This document shows positions 57,075-64,000 of a stretch of DNA of 64,000 nucleotides, piece after piece. How positions within the stretch are numbered: position 1 is the stretch's first letter; the number at the start of each line of letters is the position of its first letter. The DNA comes from an uncultured Naasia sp. (GTDB lineage: Bacteria; Actinomycetota; Actinomycetes; Actinomycetales; Microbacteriaceae), in contig CAJYYA010000010.1 of assembly GCA_913778905.1 (NCBI GenBank), positions 124,001 through 188,000 on the forward strand. Direction: 5' to 3'. The position numbers were made by a program, and so were the translations under genes. The notes beneath the pieces were generated by a model. That model worked only from the letters and a program-made list of their open reading frames with translations. It had not been told where the DNA came from and searched no databases.

Positions 57075-58180
57075 CTCGCGAACTCAAGATCGCCATCGAC
57101 TGTCGATACGTCCGCGTCGACGGACGCCACGACGGCATCTCGCGTTACTCGGCCGGCATCGTCGAGGCCCTCGGGCGGCTCCACCCCGTCACGATGCTCA
57201 TCAGCGACGACCGCCAACTGCAGCTGCTACCCGACCTGCCCCACGCGAAGATCGCATCGCCCACCTCCCCGCTCGAACCTCTCGTCGCGTTGCAGGTCAA
57301 CCGCCTGAAGCCCGACGTGGTGTGGAGCGCCATGCAGACCATGGGGTCGTTCGGTCGGCGCTACCCGCTGGTGCTGACTCTGCACGACCTCATCTACTAC
57401 CGGCATCGCACGCCGCCGGCGCAGTTCGCGTGGTGGGTGCGGGCGCTGTGGCGGCTCTATCACCTCTCCTGGTGGCCGCAGCGGTTCCTCCTGTCGCGCG
57501 CCGACGCGCTCGTCACGGTCTCCGAGACCACCGCACGACTGATGCGGGAGAACCACCTCGGACGGATGGACGCGGTGGTCGTCTACAACGCCGCCGACGC
57601 ACTGCCGGTGTCGTCCGGATCCCTGCCCGCGACGGACCGCACGCCACCGGAGAAGCGCTCGCTCGTCTACATGGGCGCTTTCCTCGCCTACAAGAACGTC
57701 GAAGCGCTCGTCCGGGCGGCCGCGCGGCTACCCGAGTACACACTGCACCTCATGTCGCGGGTCTCACCGGAGGATCGGGCCCGTCTGAGGGCTCTCGCGC
57801 CGGACGCAGACCTCGTGTTCCACAACGGTGCGTCCGACGAGGAGTATGCCGAGACGCTGCGGAACGCGACCGCGCTCGTCACCGCGTCGCTCGACGAGGG
57901 CTTCGGGATCCCCGTGGTCGAGGGCATGAGCGTGGGCACGCCCGCCGTCATCAGCGACATCCCGATTTTCCGCGAGGTGGGTGGCGACGCCGCCGTCTAC
58001 TTCGACCCGCGGGACGACGCCTCCATCGTCGATGCCGTTCGCAGTCTCGAAGATCCGGGGGAGTGGCGTCGACGCTCCGTCGCCGGCGTCGAACGCGCCG
58101 CGGCGTTCTCGTGGGATGCGTCGGCCGCCGTGCTGCTGCAGCTCCTGGAGAAGACGGCGCGAGATCCGGGACACCGCTGA
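57071..58180 (+). CDS. GT4 family glycosyltransferase
   Basis: A 369-residue GT-B glycosyltransferase of family GT4. The N-terminus IAIDCRYVRVDGRHDGISRYS has the glycine-rich acceptor-domain loop; YMGAFLAYKNVEAL starts the donor domain, and DEGFGIPVVEGMS carries the E-x7-E motif. Such enzymes build lipids, mannosides or wall glycans; donor and acceptor are unknown. It is translationally coupled to the upstream hydrolase. The convergent phosphatase gene begins its tail 25 nt beyond. Confidence 0.9.
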   Translation: MTRELKIAIDCRYVRVDGRHDGISRYSAGIVEALGRLHPVTMLISDDRQLQLLPDLPHAKIASPTSPLEPLVALQVNRLKPDVVWSAMQTMGSFGRRYPLVLTLHDLIYYRHRTPPAQFAWWVRALWRLYHLSWWPQRFLLSRADALVTVSETTARLMRENHLGRMDAVVVYNAADALPVSSGSLPATDRTPPEKRSLVYMGAFLAYKNVEALVRAAARLPEYTLHLMSRVSPEDRARLRALAPDADLVFHNGASDEEYAETLRNATALVTASLDEGFGIPVVEGMSVGTPAVISDIPIFREVGGDAAVYFDPRDDASIVDAVRSLEDPGEWRRRSVAGVERAAAFSWDASAAVLLQLLEKTARDPGHR

Positions 58181-58205
58181 ATAACCGTGAGCGGCGATGC
58201 CGGTC

Positions 58206-58817
58206 TCAGGCCTCGACGCCGAGAGGATCGGGCTCAACCACGCCCGGCTTCCAACGCGTTCCCGCGAATTCGACGAGGCCGAGCGCACCGTCCCGGACAG
58301 TGAAATGGTGCGACGACGCATTCTCGATGAGCTGGCCCGCGATGGGCCACTCGTAGGCGGTCGCGGCGCGGACGAGCGAGCCGATCACGCCGCCGTGCGT
58401 GACCACGAGGATCGCCGCGTCCGGGTGCTCGGACGCCAACTGTTCCAGAGCCGGACGCACTCGGTCCACGACGGCGTGCCGACGTTCTCGTCCTTCGACG
58501 CTCTCACCACGCGACCGGCGCTCATCGAGCTCCGGACCCGTCAGACCTTCGGCAGTGCCGAACGAGCGCTCACGGAGGGCGTCCACGACCAGGGGCTCGT
58601 CCGCCCCGATCTCCCGCGCGATGATGCGCGCGGTCTCGTGGGCGCGCGACAACGGGCTGGTGACGACCAGGTCCCAGTCCGACGCGGCGAGGCGGCGCCC
58701 GGCCTCGTGGGCCTGCTGGCGACCCACCTCGTTCAACGGAATGTCCGTCGAGCCCTGGACGCGGCCGGCGAGGTTCCAATCGGTCTGGCCGTGCCGCACC
58801 AGCTCGAGGCGCGTCAC
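58206..58817 (-). CDS. Histidine phosphatase family protein
   Basis: A 203-residue phosphoglycerate-mutase-like phosphatase. The phospho-accepting H9 lies in VRHGQT, with R8; RERSFGTAEG carries the acid residue and VTHGGVIGSL the second histidine. It resembles acid-phosphatase and cobalamin-phosphatase-like members more than glycolytic mutases. The GTG start overlaps the stop of the upstream sirtuin gene (GTGA). Confidence 0.92.
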   Translation of the reverse strand: MTRLELVRHGQTDWNLAGRVQGSTDIPLNEVGRQQAHEAGRRLAASDWDLVVTSPLSRAHETARIIAREIGADEPLVVDALRERSFGTAEGLTGPELDERRSRGESVEGRERRHAVVDRVRPALEQLASEHPDAAILVVTHGGVIGSLVRAATAYEWPIAGQLIENASSHHFTVRDGALGLVEFAGTRWKPGVVEPDPLGVEA

Positions 58818-59695
58818 TCCCGACCCACGAGACGGTCGCGCAGGCCGGTGAGGGTCTCGGTGGTTCCGGCGTCGATCTTCATGGTCGCTTTGGCGTCTCC
58901 CTTGGTGACTCCACGGTTGATGACGACGACCGGGATCTTCTTACGACGGGCGATCTCGAGGAGCCGCACGCCGGAGTTCACCGCGAGCGAGGATCCCGCG
59001 ATGACGAGCGCGTCGGACTGTTTGACGACAGCCGCAGCCTCGGTGAACTTCTCGGTCGGGACGAACTCTCCGAAGAAGACGACCTCCGGTTTGAGGACGC
59101 CGTCGCAGACCGTGCATCCGGGGATCACGAAACCGTCCGTGTCGCGCACCTCGGCATCGCCATCGGGATTGATGACGATCGAGTCGGGGGCGTCGAGCCA
59201 GGGATTCGCCGCGTCGATCCGCTCCGCGACGCTGGCGCGCGCGAAGATCTGACCGCATTGCAGGCACCGCACGCGGTCGACAGTCCCGTGCAGGTCGACC
59301 ACGCGGCGGGATCCGGCTTTCAGGTGGAGACCGTCGACGTTCTGGGTGACGATGCCGGTCACCGACCCCCGCTCCTCGAGGTCGGCCAGTGCTCGATGCC
59401 CGTCGTTGGGACGCGCCGCATCGAAGAGGCGCCAGCCGAGGTGGCTTCCCGCCCAGTAGCGTCGGCGGTAGGCGTCGTCGGTGAGGAACTGCTGAAACGT
59501 CATCGGAGTGCGTTTCGGAGCACCCTCACCGCGGTAGTCCGGGATGCCGGAGTCCGTGCTGACCCCCGCACCCGTGAGCACGGCGACGCGTCGCGACCGC
59601 AGCAGATCCGCGAGCTCGTCGAGCCGCGTCACCTCGGACGCCGGTGCCTCGGGTTGCTGGTCACCACCCTCGGACGCTGACGCTAGCGTTGTCAC
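58814..59695 (-). CDS. Sir2 family NAD-dependent deacylase
   Basis: A 293-residue sirtuin removing acyl groups from lysines with NAD. GAGVSTDSGIPDYRG is at 42-56, TQNVDGLH at 117-124, the catalytic H136 in LHGT, and the zinc cysteines are C144, C147 and a later CTVC pair. SSLAVNSG closes the NAD site. The GTG at 59695 has GGAGG four bases upstream; the first ~20 residues are not conserved. Coupled to the phosphatase gene downstream. Confidence 0.93.
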   Translation of the reverse strand: MTTLASASEGGDQQPEAPASEVTRLDELADLLRSRRVAVLTGAGVSTDSGIPDYRGEGAPKRTPMTFQQFLTDDAYRRRYWAGSHLGWRLFDAARPNDGHRALADLEERGSVTGIVTQNVDGLHLKAGSRRVVDLHGTVDRVRCLQCGQIFARASVAERIDAANPWLDAPDSIVINPDGDAEVRDTDGFVIPGCTVCDGVLKPEVVFFGEFVPTEKFTEAAAVVKQSDALVIAGSSLAVNSGVRLLEIARRKKIPVVVINRGVTKGDAKATMKIDAGTTETLTGLRDRLVGRE

Positions 59696-59809
59696 GGTAC
59701 CTCCCGGACCCAGCGTAGACACTCCTGCTGGACGCCCCGACCGACGCCGCCGCTGACACGCGCCGGGAAGCGGGACCGCGTCACTCGATCCCGACCCGAA
59801 GGGCCCCGT

Positions 59810-60616
59810 ATGCGCCTCATCCCTCTCGAGTCGCTCGACGCCCCCGAGTTGGCCGACTTCTCCCGCCTCACCGACGTCGCACTTCGGAGGCGCACCGAGC
59901 CCGCCGGTGGGCTCTATCTGGCCGAGTCGACCAAGGTCATCCAACGGGCGCTGGCGGCGGGGCATCGTCCCCGGGCGCTGCTCACCCGACAGGCATGGGT
60001 CGCCGAGCTCGAAGGCCTCTTGGGCGACTTCCCGGACGTACCCGTGTACGTGGGCGCCGACGAGATGATGGAGGAACTCACCGGATATCACCTTCATCGC
60101 GGTGCGCTCGCCTCGATGCACCGGCCCGACCTCCCGGATCCTCGCGTCCTCCTGTCTTCCGCCCGTCGAGTGGTCGTGCTCGACGGTCTCGTCGATCACA
60201 CCAATGTCGGCGCGATCTTCCGGTCGGTCGCGGGACTGGGGGCGGATGCCGTCCTGGTGACGCCCGAGTGCGCGGATCCGCTGTACCGGCGGAGCGTCCG
60301 GGTCAGCATGGGCACCGTGCTGCAGGTCCCGTGGACGCGCCTGCCCGATTGGCGGACCGCCGGTCCGCTGCTCCACGAGGCGGGATTCGAGATCGCGGCC
60401 CTGGCCCTGTCCGACGACGCCGTGCCCCTCGACCGCTACGAAGCGCCTGAGCGGGTGGCGCTCGTGCTCGGGAGCGAAGGAGACGGGCTGGGACGGAAGG
60501 CCCTCGCGCAGGCGGACACCGTCGTGACCATCCCCATGCTGCACGGCGTGGACTCGCTCAACGTCGCGGCGGCGGCCGCGGTCGCCCTGTGGGCTCTCCG
60601 CGGTTCGACGGTCTGA
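59810..60616 (+). CDS. SpoU/TrmH family RNA methyltransferase
   Basis: A 268-residue SPOUT methyltransferase that methylates rRNA or tRNA ribose using S-adenosylmethionine. An N-terminal substrate-binding domain (to about residue 110) precedes the knotted domain: VLDGLVDHTNVGAIFRS (motif 1, Asn at about 135), LVLGSEGDG (motif 2) and IPMLHGVDSLNVAAA (motif 3). The target nucleotide is unknown. The ATG has GAAGGG upstream. It diverges from the sirtuin gene. Confidence 0.93.
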   Translation: MRLIPLESLDAPELADFSRLTDVALRRRTEPAGGLYLAESTKVIQRALAAGHRPRALLTRQAWVAELEGLLGDFPDVPVYVGADEMMEELTGYHLHRGALASMHRPDLPDPRVLLSSARRVVVLDGLVDHTNVGAIFRSVAGLGADAVLVTPECADPLYRRSVRVSMGTVLQVPWTRLPDWRTAGPLLHEAGFEIAALALSDDAVPLDRYEAPERVALVLGSEGDGLGRKALAQADTVVTIPMLHGVDSLNVAAAAAVALWALRGSTV

Positions 60617-60778
60617 GCCCGGGTAGACGGGTGTGGCACTGCCCTCCGGGCATGGATGGCATGCCGGATATGCCGCCCTCGCTTCGAGGACCGACATCCC
60701 GCCGAAACATCGATGTCGCTAGGCTCGCGGACACCCGCCAGCGACGACGGGCCATGGCGAAAGGCTGAGGAGACCCAT

Positions 60779-62341
60779 ATGGCGACATCGACACCCTCCG
60801 GAACACCTTCCACCGCGTCCGGAACAGGTGACGCCAAGGGCCTGGCTGCGGGATCGCTCGGACTCTTCGGCTCGACCGTCATCGGCCTCGCCTCGACGGC
60901 CCCCGTCTACTCGCTGGCCGCGACCCTCGGCTTCATCGTCATCGCCGTCGGCGCCCAGGCTCCGATCGCGATCATCCTGGCCTTCATCCCGATGTTCTTC
61001 GTGGCGTTCGCCTACCGGGAGCTCAACACGGCCGTACCCGACTGCGGCACCACCTTCACCTGGGCGACCAAGGCCTTCGGTCCCTGGGTCGGTTGGATGG
61101 GTGGCTGGGGCGTCGCTGCAGCCGGAACCATCGTGCTCGCCAACCTCGCGGCGATCGGCGGCAAGTACTTCTGGCTGCTGTTCAACCCGGAACTCGCGGA
61201 GAACACGGTCGTCGTCACCACGACGGCGGTCGTCTTCATCGCCCTGATGGTCTACATCAGCTACCGCGGATTGCAGATCGGCGAGCGCATCCAGAACGTG
61301 CTCATCGCCATCCAGTACCTCGCGCTGATTCTGTTCGTGGTGTTCGCATTCGTCAGCGTCGCCAACGGCACCGCGCCCGAGGGGGCCGAAGCACCTCAGC
61401 TGTCCTGGTTCGACCCGTTCGCCTTCACGGACGTGTCCTCGTTCACCGAAGCGATCCTGCTGGCGATCTTCATCTACTGGGGCTGGGACACCTGCCTCGC
61501 CCTCAACGAGGAGACGAAGGATCCGGAGCGCACGCCAGGACGCGCCGCGCTGCTGTCGACCCTGATCCTCGTCATCACCTACGTGCTGGTCACGGTCGCG
61601 GCGATGGCCTACGCGGGGCTCGGCGAGGCCGGCATCGGGCTCGGCAATGAGTCGAACGCGGACGACGTCTTCTTCGCCCTGAAGGACGCCCTGTTCGGCC
61701 CGTGGGCCTGGCTGCTGGTCGTCGCCGTGATGGTGTCGGGCGTCTCTTCCACGCAGACCACGATCCTGCCGACCGCTCGCGGAACGCTCGCTATGGCCGT
61801 CTACAAGGCCTTGCCCCGCCGCTTCGGAATCGTGGACCCGCGCTACCGCACGCCGGCCTACAGCACGATCATCATGGGCGTCGTCTCGATCGTCTTCTAC
61901 GTGGGGATGACCATCGTGAGCGAGAACATCCTCGAGGACACCATCTCGTCGCTGGGACTCGCCATCGCGTTCTACTACGGCCTGACCGGGTTCGCGTGCG
62001 TCTGGTTCTTCCGGAAGACCGCGTTCACTTCGGGGCGCAATTTCGTGTTCCGTTTCCTGTTCCCGCTCCTCGGCGGCGTTCTGCTGGCCGCCGCGTTCGT
62101 GCAGTCCGCCATCGACATGCTCAACCCGGATTACGGCTCGACCACCTTCTTCGGGGTCGGCAGCGTCTTCGTCGTCGGCATCGGGTCGTTGCTCGTGGGA
62201 GCCGTTTTGATGATGGTGTGGTCGTTCTTCCCCGGCTCGAAGCCGTTCTTCCGCTGGGAATCGCTCAATATGAACACGGAAGTTCTCGTGCCCGACGGCG
62301 AGCTCGCCAAGCCCCGCTCCGTCGATGGTGGCCTGATGTAA
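60779..62341 (+). CDS. APC family amino acid permease
   Basis: A 520-residue membrane transporter of the amino acid-polyamine-organocation family with about 12 predicted membrane segments starting near residue 27. TM1 carries GLFGSTVIGLASTAP, and the loop REL-NTAVPDCGTTFTWATKAFGPW fits the family; WGWDTCLALNEETKDPERTPGRAA is the conserved TM6-7 region. Substrate is probably an amino acid or polyamine. The ATG has GGAG upstream, and a TAGGCT -10 lies near 60718. A hairpin follows; right of it composition changes. Confidence 0.93.
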   Translation: MATSTPSGTPSTASGTGDAKGLAAGSLGLFGSTVIGLASTAPVYSLAATLGFIVIAVGAQAPIAIILAFIPMFFVAFAYRELNTAVPDCGTTFTWATKAFGPWVGWMGGWGVAAAGTIVLANLAAIGGKYFWLLFNPELAENTVVVTTTAVVFIALMVYISYRGLQIGERIQNVLIAIQYLALILFVVFAFVSVANGTAPEGAEAPQLSWFDPFAFTDVSSFTEAILLAIFIYWGWDTCLALNEETKDPERTPGRAALLSTLILVITYVLVTVAAMAYAGLGEAGIGLGNESNADDVFFALKDALFGPWAWLLVVAVMVSGVSSTQTTILPTARGTLAMAVYKALPRRFGIVDPRYRTPAYSTIIMGVVSIVFYVGMTIVSENILEDTISSLGLAIAFYYGLTGFACVWFFRKTAFTSGRNFVFRFLFPLLGGVLLAAAFVQSAIDMLNPDYGSTTFFGVGSVFVVGIGSLLVGAVLMMVWSFFPGSKPFFRWESLNMNTEVLVPDGELAKPRSVDGGLM

Positions 62342-62361
62342 CGGAGCTCGGCGATGGGGTT

Positions 62362-62403
62362 GGTGCGCCCACCCATGGGTTGGCTGGAACGGGCGGGCGC
62401 ACC
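62362..62403. terminator. Hairpin after APC permease gene
   Basis: GGTGCGCCC (62362-62370) pairs with GGGCGCACC (62395-62403); the loop contains a small palindrome ACCCATGGGT (62371-62380). It lies 20 nt after the permease stop. Confidence 0.65.
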
Positions 62404-62502
62404 GTGCTACCTAGCAAAGTCAGTCCCAAATATCGAAGATCGGCTCCACCTCTGCTGTCTGATCGAACACTTTGTTCACCATCGGCTACTGGGACGGGCT
62501 GG

Positions 62503-62862
62503 CTAAAGGCCAAACCACTGGATCTTCATCGCCAGATTGAAGTACATCCAGCTGTTTGGCCCCATTTGGCCGTCGATGGGCCCCGCGTAACCCACCTGAG
62601 CTGCGTTTCGCTGCATGGCCTTATATGTATTTGTGCCGGGCTGGCCGTCAATTGGCCCGTAATACTGGAAGTTCGCCGCAAGGTGGCGCTGGAGCCCCTT
62701 CCAGCTATTCACGCCCATTACTCCGTCGACGGTCCCGGTATATCCGTTGGCGGCGGCCGGACCACCTTGAACGCGACACCACATTTGCTGACTGGGCGCC
62801 GTCCCTGTCGTCGTATCGTTGTAGACACCGGTGCTGCAGAAGCTGGTCCAGCTGTCAAGAAT
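62503..62862 (-). pseudogene. Remnant of wall-binding-repeat protein (5'-truncated)
   Basis: An open frame of about 119 codons with no credible start; it runs back to an in-frame stop at 62865-62863. Three short repeats of the form Y-x-G-x-x-DG-x-x-G-x-N are seen (YTGTVDGVMGVNSW, YYGPIDGQPGTNTY, YAGPIDGQMGPNSW). These resemble the peptidoglycan-binding repeats at the C-terminus of secreted muramidases in related Actinobacteria. The catalytic domain and signal peptide are missing. It ends head-to-head with the SGNH fragment at about 62860. Confidence 0.65.
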
Positions 62863-63303
62863 TCAGTCACTACAGTTTTGCAACAAATCAAGGCAAAGGC
62901 ACCAAACGCCAAGATCCTCCTCATGGGCTACCCAGTTTTATTTGAAAGCGGCAGCACCTGCGTCTACATCCCAGACCAGAACAGGGCATGGCTGAATCAA
63001 GTTTCCTCAGACCTAGGAACCGCATTACAGACGGCCGCAACGAACACGTCAACGAGTGCCCGCCCGGTTAAGTACGTTGACCCACAGAGCGTCTTCGCCG
63101 GAAAGAACCTGTGCACCTCAAACGCTGCAATCAACAAGCTGGTGACCACCAAAACACGAGGGGATTCTTCCCTTACCCCCCTCATTCCCGCGCCCGGCCC
63201 GGACTATGGGCTGTACATCAGCGCTCAAAGCATTCACCCGAATGACTTTGGAACTAGTCTCTACGCCCAAGTAGCCCGGACCGGTCTAACGGGGGTCTAT
63301 TGA
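62857..63303 (+). pseudogene. SGNH/GDSL hydrolase, C-terminal fragment
   Basis: About 148 codons matching the C-terminal half of secreted SGNH (GDSL) hydrolases: AKILLMGYP (block III-IV strand), VKYVDPQSVFAGKNLC and the His-block QSIHPNDFGTSLYA. The N-terminal GDS nucleophile block and the GxND block are absent, and upstream in-frame sequence is only the antisense of the neighbouring fragment. No good start codon exists; a TTG at 62878 is in frame. Local GC is near 48 percent over 62881-62940, far below the core genes. A decayed second copy lies at 63696. Confidence 0.7.
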
Positions 63304-63665
63304 ACGCCGGATCAACCCACCCACCCGGCGGCGTATCGGACAAAACCCCCGTGGTAACCGTGCTACTTTGGACGGGATGGGGAGTCTTCGGAGTTGCCAC
63401 AGTGCTTGGGCTCTGGCTCATAGCTCTCATCTATTCCATCCCCCTTTCTGGCCGCGTTGACACCGACATGGCGCGATCTGCTCGTCACTGGGTTGTCTCG
63501 GCGGCCGTCATCGCAAGCGCGGCATTCCTCGCCTCTTTGGTAGGGGCACTGATAGCTAGATCCCGGGGCTACCTGTCCCGATCCGGCACTATAGCTCTGG
63601 TACTCTCGGCTCTCTCCGTTCCTGCACCGGTGATATTCGCCATACTATGGGTGAGCCAGCGGTAG
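63300..63665 (+). CDS. Small 3-TM membrane protein, unknown
   Basis: A 121-residue protein with three predicted membrane segments (about residues 18-45, 65-88 and 95-117) and no recognised domain. The TTG start overlaps the stop of the SGNH fragment (ATTGA), with GGGGG just upstream, so it appears translationally coupled to the hydrolase gene. The codon use is less GC-rich than in the core genes. A second hydrolase remnant follows, and another possible start (63987) comes right after it, which suggests the hydrolase-membrane pair was once repeated in tandem. Function unknown. Confidence 0.55.
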   Translation: MNAGSTHPPGGVSDKTPVVTVLLWTGWGVFGVATVLGLWLIALIYSIPLSGRVDTDMARSARHWVVSAAVIASAAFLASLVGALIARSRGYLSRSGTIALVLSALSVPAPVIFAILWVSQR

Positions 63666-63695
63666 TCATTATCGCAATTTGGGCCGTCCGGCGCG

Positions 63696-63976
63696 GGCTC
63701 GATGCAGGCCGCGGTAGCCGCCATGACTACTACATCCAGGCCGGTCGAGTATTTCGACCCGAATACCGCCTTGACTGGCAAAACCTGTGCACATTGAACT
63801 CTGAAACTAATGGACTAATATAAACACCGCCCCCAGTCGGGAAACCCATCTTCCCGATTCTCCTCGCAGGGTTTGAATACGGGCCCTGTGTCAGCACACA
63901 GGGCATCCACCCCAATGGTTTGGGCGCATCACTCTATGTCCAGATAGCTCGCTCAGGCCTCACTTGCGTGTACTGA
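63696..63976 (+). pseudogene. Second, frameshifted SGNH hydrolase fragment
   Basis: A decayed paralogue of the fragment at 62857-63303. The first part, RPVEYFDPNTALTGK, matches RPVKYVDPQSVFAGK and stops at TGA 63795-63797; a shifted frame reads LCTLNSETNGLI against LCTSNAAINKLV; a later frame reads STQGIHPNGLGASLYVQ against SAQSIHPNDFGTSLYAQ and ends RSGLTCVY like RTGLTGVY. At least two frame changes and in-frame stops make it non-functional. Confidence 0.7.
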
Positions 63977-63986
63977 TGGTGGAAAC

Positions 63987-64000
63987 ATGAAAGACGCCCC
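63987..64000 (+). other. Possible gene start cut by window edge
   Basis: An ATG at 63987 (ATG AAA GAC GCC) lies ten nt after the stop of the SGNH remnant, with GGTGG nearby. It would sit where the 3-TM gene sits after the first copy. Only four codons are visible. Confidence 0.2.

Noticed and set aside
62718-62924. Minus-strand ORF beginning with a signal-peptide-like stretch (MRRILAFGAFALICC)
   Set aside because: It is antisense to conserved SGNH sequence and out of frame with the wall-binding repeats; the hydrophobic start is a by-product of AKILLMGYP read backwards.

Overview
The window looks like chromosomal DNA of a high-GC actinobacterium, most likely a member of the Microbacteriaceae. 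This rests on strong GC bias at third codon positions, GTG/TTG starts, actinobacterial signature genes (rbpA, whiA, opcA, DUF3099, corynebacterial-type glgA, TAP-like secreted hydrolase) and an actinobacterial gene order (uvrC-rapZ-whiA, then gap-pgk-tpiA-secG, then a pentose-phosphate operon with opcA). The family assignment is inference; no rRNA or tRNA gene is visible.

Layout. 1-7.1 kb: a hotdog thioesterase diverges from polA, which is translationally coupled to an orphan PTS EIIA domain; then a DUF885 protein and rpsA with a structured leader. 7.1-11 kb: a LysR regulator diverging from an MFS exporter, coaE, and an EamA transporter. 11-20.3 kb: the nucleotide-excision-repair block uvrB, uvrA, uvrC, followed by rapZ and whiA. 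20.5-25.3 kb: sodA, the triose-phosphate operon gap-pgk-tpiA, secG and rbpA, ending in a three-copy 64-nt repeat and a 20-bp bidirectional terminator. 25.3-33.6 kb (minus strand): the operon tkt-tal-pgi-zwf-opcA-pgl. 33.7-36.7 kb: heme A synthesis genes ctaB and ctaA around a lipoprotein gene. 37-41.2 kb: SUF Fe-S assembly operon sufB-sufD-Rieske-sufC-sufT-like, with no sufS, sufU or sufR. 41.3-48.5 kb: DUF4395/thioredoxin pair, ABC-F ATPase, secreted hydrolase, lipoprotein, SURF1, a small zinc-ribbon protein, DUF3099 and fabG. 48.5-62.3 kb: serB, divergent glgC/glgA, a lone ABC ATPase, zinc-free L31, a DnaQ-like exonuclease, treS, hydrolase, glycosyltransferase, phosphatase, sirtuin, SpoU methyltransferase and an APC permease. 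62.4-64 kb: a lower-GC accessory patch of truncated genes.

How it works together. Most of the window is core housekeeping: DNA repair and replication, central carbon flow (lower glycolysis, both pentose-phosphate branches, glycogen and trehalose), and respiratory-chain assembly (heme A, SURF1, Fe-S clusters). Two patterns are worth attention. First, about a dozen genes carry a TANNNT -10 hexamer ending 6-9 nt before a GTG/ATG start with no ribosome-binding site, predicting leaderless mRNAs. Second, a REP-like palindromic repeat occurs three times in tandem near 25.1 kb, with a 21-nt exact sibling near 54.1 kb. The right end holds a decaying cluster: a wall-binding-repeat remnant head-to-head with a truncated SGNH hydrolase, a 3-TM protein, and a second, frameshifted SGNH copy. 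I found no convincing new defence or biosynthetic system; the right-end patch is the least explained part.
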